The notes beneath the pieces were generated by a model. The model was not told where the DNA came from. It worked only from the letters and a program-made list of their open reading frames with translations, and made no database searches. This document shows, in pieces, positions 5,008 through 8,516 of a DNA stretch of 8,516 bases (within the stretch, counting starts at the first letter, position 1; every line of letters begins with the position of its first letter). This DNA is from Planctomycetota bacterium (GTDB lineage Bacteria; Planctomycetota; Planctomycetia; Pirellulales; Pirellulaceae), in contig JAEZGD010000497.1 in the NCBI GenBank assembly GCA_023417165.1, positions 1 through 8,516 on the forward strand, written 5' to 3'. The position numbers and the translations under genes are program-made.

Positions 5008-7050
5008 CTACTTGCCTAGCGCGGCTTTGGCTTCGGCGACGACGCGGGTGGGCGTCAGGCCATAGAACTCGTACAGCTTGTTGAACGGGGCCGAAGCACC
5101 GAAGTTGTTCATGCCAACGAACCGCCCAGCGTCGCCGATCCAGCGGTCCCAGCCTTGGCGAATGCCGGCTTCGATCGCCACGCGAGCCTTCACTTGCGGC
5201 GGCAGCACGCTGTCGCGATACGCCTGATCCTGAGCGCAGAACAGCTCCCAGCTCGGCATGCTCACCAACCGGGCGGCAATGCCTTCGGCCGTCAGTTGCT
5301 CGTACGCCTGGGCGGCGATCGTCAGTTCGCTGCCGGTGCCGATGATGATCACTTCCGGCTTGCCATTGGCGGCATCGGCCAGCACATACGCACCCTTGGC
5401 CGCGCCGGCAGCCGGGGCGAACTTTGTGCGATCAAAGGTCGGCACGTTCTGACGCGACAGCACCAGGCTCACCGGGCGATCGGTGATCTTCAGCAGCGCG
5501 CGATAGGCTTCGGCGACTTCGTTGGCATCGCCAGGACGCAGCACGACCATGCGCGGAATCGCCCGCATCGCGGCCAGGTGTTCAACCGGTTGATGGGTCG
5601 GACCATCTTCGCCCAGGCCGATCGAATCGTGCGTCAGCACGTACAGCACCGGCTGATGCATGATCGAGCTGAGCCGCATCGCCCCGCGCATGTAATCGGT
5701 GAAGACAAAGAACGTCGCACCGTAAGCACGAATACCGGAGAGCGACATGCCGTTGCAGATCGCCGCCATGGCGTGTTCGCGAATGCCGAAGTGCAGGTTG
5801 CGACCGCCATAGTTGTGGGCTTCGAAGTGGCCCATTTCCGGCGCGTCGAGATTGGTCATCGTCGACGGCGCGAGGTCGGCCGAACCGCCAACCAGCCAGG
5901 GGAACTTCGGCGCGATGGCGTTCAGCACTTTGCCGCTGCTGACGCGCGTCGCCAAACCTTTGGCATCGGCGGCGAAGGTCGGCAGCGCGGCTTCCCAGCC
6001 TTCGGGCAGTTCGCGATTCCAAACCGCTTCCAGCTCGCGCGCCTCTTGCGCGAACTGCTGCTTGTACTTGGCGAACTGCTCGTCCCACTCTTGGTGCTGC
6101 TGTGCGCCACGGGCGACGACGCCGTTCTGGAAGTGCTCGCGGACTTCGTCAGGCACGTAGAACTTCTTGTCTTCTGGCCAGCCATAGAACTTCTTGGCGA
6201 GCTTGATTTCGTCTTCGCCCAGCGGAGCGCCGTGCGCGCCGTGAGTGTTCTGCTTGTTCGGCGCGCCATAGCCGATGATGCTGCGGACGATAATCAGCGT
6301 CGGCTTGTCCTTGGTCTGTTGGAAGCTTTCGAGAGCCTTGCCGAAAGCGACCGTGTCGTTGGCGTCGGCGACCTTCACCACGTGCCAGCCCAGGCCTTCG
6401 AACTTCTTGCCGACATCTTCGCTGAAGGCCAGGTCAGTTTCGCCTTCGATGGTGATGTGGTTGTCGTCATAGACCCAGCAGAGATTATCGAGCTTCAGAT
6501 GCCCGGCGAGCGAAGCGGCTTCGCAGGCGACGCCTTCCATCATGTCGCCGTCGCCGCACAGGGCAAAGGTGTTGTAGCCAAACAGATCGAAGCCTGGCTT
6601 GTTGTAGCGCGCGGCGAACCACTTGGCGGCCATCGCCATGCCGACGCTATTGGCCAGGCCTTGGCCCAGCGGACCGGTGGTGGTTTCGATACCGGGCGCG
6701 TAGCCGTATTCGGGATGCCCTGCGCAGGGGCTGTTCATCTGGCGGAAGTTTTGCAGGTCTTCCAGCGAGATCGACGGGCTGCCGTCTTCGCGCTTCACTT
6801 CGGCCAGGTGCAGGATGCTATAGAGCAGCATCGAAGCGTGACCGCACGACAGCACGAAGCGATCGCGCCCCGGCCACTGCGGTTGCGCCGGGTCGTAACG
6901 CAGCGTTTGATTCCACAACGTATAGGTCAACGGCGCGAGGGCCATCGGCGTGCCGGGATGGCCGCTATTGGCTTTTTGCACGCCGTCCATCGACAGGGTG
7001 CGAATGGTATTGATAGCCAGTTGTTCGATGCTGCTGGTAGCGACGGACAT
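5008..7050 (-). CDS. tkt: Transketolase
   Basis: This 680-residue, apparently cytoplasmic enzyme moves two-carbon ketol units between sugar phosphates in the non-oxidative pentose phosphate pathway, using thiamine diphosphate and a divalent metal. The N-terminal cofactor domain has SGHPG with H31, CGH with H71, GPLGQG (126-131) and the thiamine diphosphate motif from GDG (166-168) to N197. THGAHGAPLG (269-278) carries substrate-binding histidine H273. The pyrimidine domain has FGIREHAM with catalytic glutamate E425 and THDSIGLGEDGPTHQPVEHL (473-492). A C-terminal transketolase domain follows. Length is close to that of E. coli TktA (663), with no frameshift. It is alone on its transcript in the sense that its neighbour slyX diverges and repeats follow its stop. 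The long plus-strand frame across it is an antisense shadow. Confidence 0.98.
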   Translation of the reverse strand: MSVATSSIEQLAINTIRTLSMDGVQKANSGHPGTPMALAPLTYTLWNQTLRYDPAQPQWPGRDRFVLSCGHASMLLYSILHLAEVKREDGSPSISLEDLQNFRQMNSPCAGHPEYGYAPGIETTTGPLGQGLANSVGMAMAAKWFAARYNKPGFDLFGYNTFALCGDGDMMEGVACEAASLAGHLKLDNLCWVYDDNHITIEGETDLAFSEDVGKKFEGLGWHVVKVADANDTVAFGKALESFQQTKDKPTLIIVRSIIGYGAPNKQNTHGAHGAPLGEDEIKLAKKFYGWPEDKKFYVPDEVREHFQNGVVARGAQQHQEWDEQFAKYKQQFAQEARELEAVWNRELPEGWEAALPTFAADAKGLATRVSSGKVLNAIAPKFPWLVGGSADLAPSTMTNLDAPEMGHFEAHNYGGRNLHFGIREHAMAAICNGMSLSGIRAYGATFFVFTDYMRGAMRLSSIMHQPVLYVLTHDSIGLGEDGPTHQPVEHLAAMRAIPRMVVLRPGDANEVAEAYRALLKITDRPVSLVLSRQNVPTFDRTKFAPAAGAAKGAYVLADAANGKPEVIIIGTGSELTIAAQAYEQLTAEGIAARLVSMPSWELFCAQDQAYRDSVLPPQVKARVAIEAGIRQGWDRWIGDAGRFVGMNNFGASAPFNKLYEFYGLTPTRVVAEAKAALGK

Positions 7051-7109
7051 GCGTGGACTTGCTCTCGATCCGGATGGGTCGGGTGGGGGACAGTCGTGAC
7101 AAACCGGTC

Positions 7110-7139
7110 AGTTTAGCGGTCGCGGCGCGGGGCCGTCAA
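7110..7139 (-). promoter_or_regulatory. Sigma-70-like promoter for transketolase
   Basis: On the minus strand TTGACG (7134-7139, five of six matches to the -35 box) is followed after 18 bases by TAAACT (7110-7115, four of six matches to the -10 box). This predicts a leader of about 50 bases before the ATG at 7050. No experimental support is available, and planctomycete promoters may differ from the E. coli consensus. Confidence 0.5.
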
Positions 7140-7241
7140 CGCACTAGCGGCCTGCCAGAACGTAACTCATGATGATTTCACGAGCTGCGCCCACGCGCCG
7201 CCAGGGCGAATTGACCACAGACTTGCCAGAAAGAGCCTTTC

Positions 7242-7481
7242 ATGACCAGTTCGGCCCCTCCGAATCCCCCCTCGCTCGCCGACCGCGTGACGAATCTGGA
7301 GATTCTGTTCACGCACCTGGAGCGGCGCACCAACGAGCTGAACGAGGTGCTGCTGCAAGCGACCGCGCGCATCGATCTGCTGGAACGGCAGTTGCGCGCC
7401 ATGGCCGATCGCCATCTGGAACTCGAAGGCCGCCTGCAAGAGCCCCGCGACCCGCTGGCCGAGAAACCGCCGCACTATTAA
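7242..7481 (+). CDS. slyX: SlyX family protein
   Basis: This 79-residue protein has a Pro/Ser-rich start, then a continuous heptad-like helix (about 12-65: LADRVTNLEILFTHLERRTNEL...) and ends in PPHY (76-79), the C-terminal signature of SlyX proteins. Length matches the family (E. coli SlyX is 72 residues). SlyX is a small, probably cytoplasmic coiled-coil protein whose biochemical role is not established. The ATG at 7242 is the only reasonable start for the heptads; a weak purine stretch (AGAAAGAG) precedes it. It is transcribed divergently from transketolase across 191 bases. The palindrome 7475-7488 overlaps its stop codon, and a hairpin follows. Confidence 0.9.
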   Translation: MTSSAPPNPPSLADRVTNLEILFTHLERRTNELNEVLLQATARIDLLERQLRAMADRHLELEGRLQEPRDPLAEKPPHY

Positions 7482-7488
7482 TTAATAG
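7475..7488. repeat. 14-base AT-rich palindrome over the slyX stop codon
   Basis: CTATTAATTAATAG is a perfect 14-base palindrome that includes the last Tyr codon and the TAA stop of slyX. Its base composition contrasts with the GC-rich surroundings. It supplies stop codons in several frames on both strands, which may be its only effect. Confidence 0.6.
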
Positions 7489-7508
7489 CGAATAGCCAAC
7501 ATCCCGAG

Positions 7509-7528
7509 CGGGGGACGTCAGTCCCCTG
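7509..7528 (+). terminator. Hairpin downstream of slyX; possible terminator
   Basis: GGGGAC (7511-7516) pairs with GTCCCC (7521-7526) around a GTCA loop. Adding a G-U and a C-G pair gives an 8-bp stem at 7509-7528. It lies 27 bases past the slyX stop. There is no T-run, so this is a plausible but atypical terminator or a dispersed palindromic repeat. Confidence 0.5.
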
Positions 7529-7553
7529 AATTCGCGCCTCGCCTGAAGCGGGA

Positions 7554-7684
7554 TGTCACGCCAAGCCGCAAAGACGCGAAGGGGAAGAAGAGAAGAGAGG
7601 TAGAAGAAGAACAAGAGAAACACCGCGATCATTGCCCATCACATTCCTTTCTCTCCTTTCCTTCCTTCGCGTCTTGGCGTGACA
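7554..7684. repeat. Large inverted repeat with purine and pyrimidine tracts
   Basis: The left arm, TGTCACGCCAAG (7554-7565) plus ACGCGAAGG (7574-7582), pairs with the right arm CCTTCGCGT (7664-7672) plus CTTGGCGTGACA (7673-7684). Only an 8-base insert, CCGCAAAG, interrupts the left arm. Inside, 7579-7620 is almost pure purine with two exceptions, and 7644-7668 is pure pyrimidine, so the arms could extend imperfectly inward. The GACGCGAAGG unit resembles CGCAAAGACGC-type repeats found scattered in many environmental bacterial genomes. It may be a non-autonomous mobile repeat or a transcribed hairpin. Confidence 0.7.
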
Positions 7685-7715
7685 CCTTTCCTCTCTTTGC
7701 CCCCGCCCGAACTTT

Positions 7716-7752
7716 CGCAAAATTTGCGGTTTCCCCCTCACGGGGCTAGAAT
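7716..7752 (+). promoter_or_regulatory. Promoter-like site for the cytochrome/WD40 gene, with overlapping palindrome
   Basis: TTGCGG (7724-7729, a weak -35) is followed after exactly 17 bases by TAGAAT (7747-7752, five of six matches to TATAAT). This predicts a leader of roughly 65 bases. The 13-base palindrome CGCAAAATTTGCG (7716-7728) overlaps the -35 box and could be an operator for a dimeric regulator. Both points are inference from sequence pattern. Confidence 0.4.
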
Positions 7753-7779
7753 GGCGACGGAGTTCCCTTTCCTATCGCG

Positions 7780-7795
7780 CCAGGCGAGTGCCTGG
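7780..7795. repeat. Leader hairpin CCAGGC / GCCTGG
   Basis: A 6-bp stem (7780-7785 with 7790-7795) around a GAGT loop lies 29 bases before the start codon of the cytochrome/WD40 gene. It would be in the mRNA leader if the promoter at 7724-7752 is used. It may be another dispersed palindromic repeat rather than a regulator. Confidence 0.45.
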
Positions 7796-7824
7796 TCCCG
7801 CCTGTTCTGGCCCCGGGGTGGCTT

Positions 7825-8516
7825 ATGCTGCGCTCGTTGGTGGTGGCAATCCTGGTCGTAAGTAGCGCGGCGGCGCCAAGTTACGCCGAAGAGCCCGCGG
7901 CTGTCAGTTACTTCAAGCAAATCCGCCCGATCTTTCAGGCGAACTGCCAAGGCTGTCATCAACCGGCCAAGCAGGGCGGCGAATACGTGATGACCACCTT
8001 CGAGCAACTGCTCAAAGGGGGCGAATCGGCTGAAGCGGCCATCGTGCCAGGCGAACCCGCCAAGAGCGCGCTGCTCACGCAAATCACGCCTGAAAACGGC
8101 CAGGCGGCGATGCCCAAGGAAAAGCCGCCACTGACGCAGCCGCAGTTGGAGCTGATCAAAACCTGGATCGCCCAGGGCGCGAAAGACGATACGCCGCAGT
8201 CGAACCGCACGGTCATCGACATGGAGCATCCGCCGACGTATCCCGCGCCGCCGGTGATTAACTCGCTCGACTTCTCGCCCGACGGCAAACTCTTGGCCAT
8301 CGCCGGCTATCACGAAGTGCTGCTGCACGAAGTGCCTACAGATGCCGCGCAGCCCACGAAGCTCGTCGCGCGATTGGTCGGCCTCAGCGAGCGAATCGAG
8401 TCGGCGGTCTTCTCGCCAGATGGCACGAAGCTGGCCGTCAGCGGCGGCAATCCTGGCCGCAGCGGCGAGGTGCAAATCTGGAGCATCGCCGACAAGCAAC
8501 TCATTCAGTCGATCGC
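7825..8516 (+). CDS. Secreted planctomycete cytochrome c / WD40 repeat protein, 3' end missing
   Basis: The first 230 codons are present and the gene continues beyond the window. Residues 1-21 form a signal peptide (hydrophobic LVVAILVVSSAAA, likely cleaved after SYA), so the protein should be exported. Residues 27-120 match the planctomycete-type cytochrome c domain: YFKQIRPIFQANC, the heme c site CQGCH (41-45), and an MPKEKPPLT segment (96-104) whose Met96 is a candidate axial ligand. LELIKTWIAQGA closes the domain. From about 144, two WD40-like blades appear (NSLDFSPDGKLLAIAG and ESAVFSPDGTKLAVSGG...VQIWS), predicting a beta-propeller. By family it is an exported redox or scaffold protein of unknown substrate. 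The ATG at 7825 is preceded by a weak GGGG at 7815-7818. The opposite-strand frame here is an antisense shadow. Confidence 0.93.
   Translation, partial: MLRSLVVAILVVSSAAAPSYAEEPAAVSYFKQIRPIFQANCQGCHQPAKQGGEYVMTTFEQLLKGGESAEAAIVPGEPAKSALLTQITPENGQAAMPKEKPPLTQPQLELIKTWIAQGAKDDTPQSNRTVIDMEHPPTYPAPPVINSLDFSPDGKLLAIAGYHEVLLHEVPTDAAQPTKLVARLVGLSERIESAVFSPDGTKLAVSGGNPGRSGEVQIWSIADKQLIQSI

Larger units (their letters stand above)
7482..7824. other. Intergenic region rich in inverted repeats
   Basis: This 343-base gap has no convincing gene. It contains, in order, a hairpin inside an 8-bp outer stem (ACATCCCG 7499-7506 with CGGGATGT 7549-7556), a large inverted repeat with purine and pyrimidine tracts, a promoter-like site with an overlapping palindrome, and a leader hairpin. 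Short open frames here translate repeat DNA and are not called. Confidence 0.65.

Noticed and set aside
5155..7116. 653-codon plus-strand open frame opposite transketolase
   Set aside because: It lies antisense to a clearly functional tkt, and its translation is low-complexity Arg/His/Ala-rich sequence typical of antisense frames in GC-rich DNA.
7738..8499. 253-codon minus-strand open frame
   Set aside because: It is antisense to the cytochrome/WD40 gene, which carries a signal peptide and a heme site in the plus frame.

Overview
The window looks like chromosomal DNA from a planctomycete, probably of the Pirellula/Rhodopirellula kind. The best clue is the partial gene at the right end, a secreted cytochrome c domain (CxxCH) joined to WD40-like repeats, an architecture typical of that phylum. 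GC-rich codon use and numerous short palindromic intergenic repeats fit the same assignment. No tRNA, rRNA, CRISPR array, transposase or phage gene was recognised.

Layout, left to right. Positions 1-61 may hold the first codons of a minus-strand gene running off the left edge. Next come five minus-strand genes, transcribed right to left: transketolase (5008-7050), a small unrecognised protein (4210-4644), an unrecognised multi-pass membrane protein (3026-4012), an EamA/DMT-type transporter (1966-2982) and an NtrC-type sigma-54 response regulator (323-1744). On the plus strand, slyX (7242-7481) diverges from transketolase, and the cytochrome/WD40 gene (7825 onward) is cut by the right edge.

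The genes do not form one obvious pathway. Transketolase is central carbon metabolism and has its own promoter-like site. The membrane protein and the EamA transporter are 43 bases apart and are probably co-transcribed. The response regulator is separated from them by an inverted-repeat element and has a possible leaderless promoter; no partner histidine kinase is visible.

The non-coding DNA is the most distinctive part. Nearly every gap contains hairpins or repeats: a 157-base imperfect inverted repeat (1786-1942), a 27-base hairpin repeat found on both sides of the small unrecognised gene, three other hairpins before the transketolase stop codon, a 131-base inverted repeat with purine and pyrimidine tracts (7554-7684), and a recurrent palindrome TGCTAGCA. 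No complete new defence or biosynthetic system can be supported here. The best leads are the repeat-bracketed small gene and the palindromic elements.
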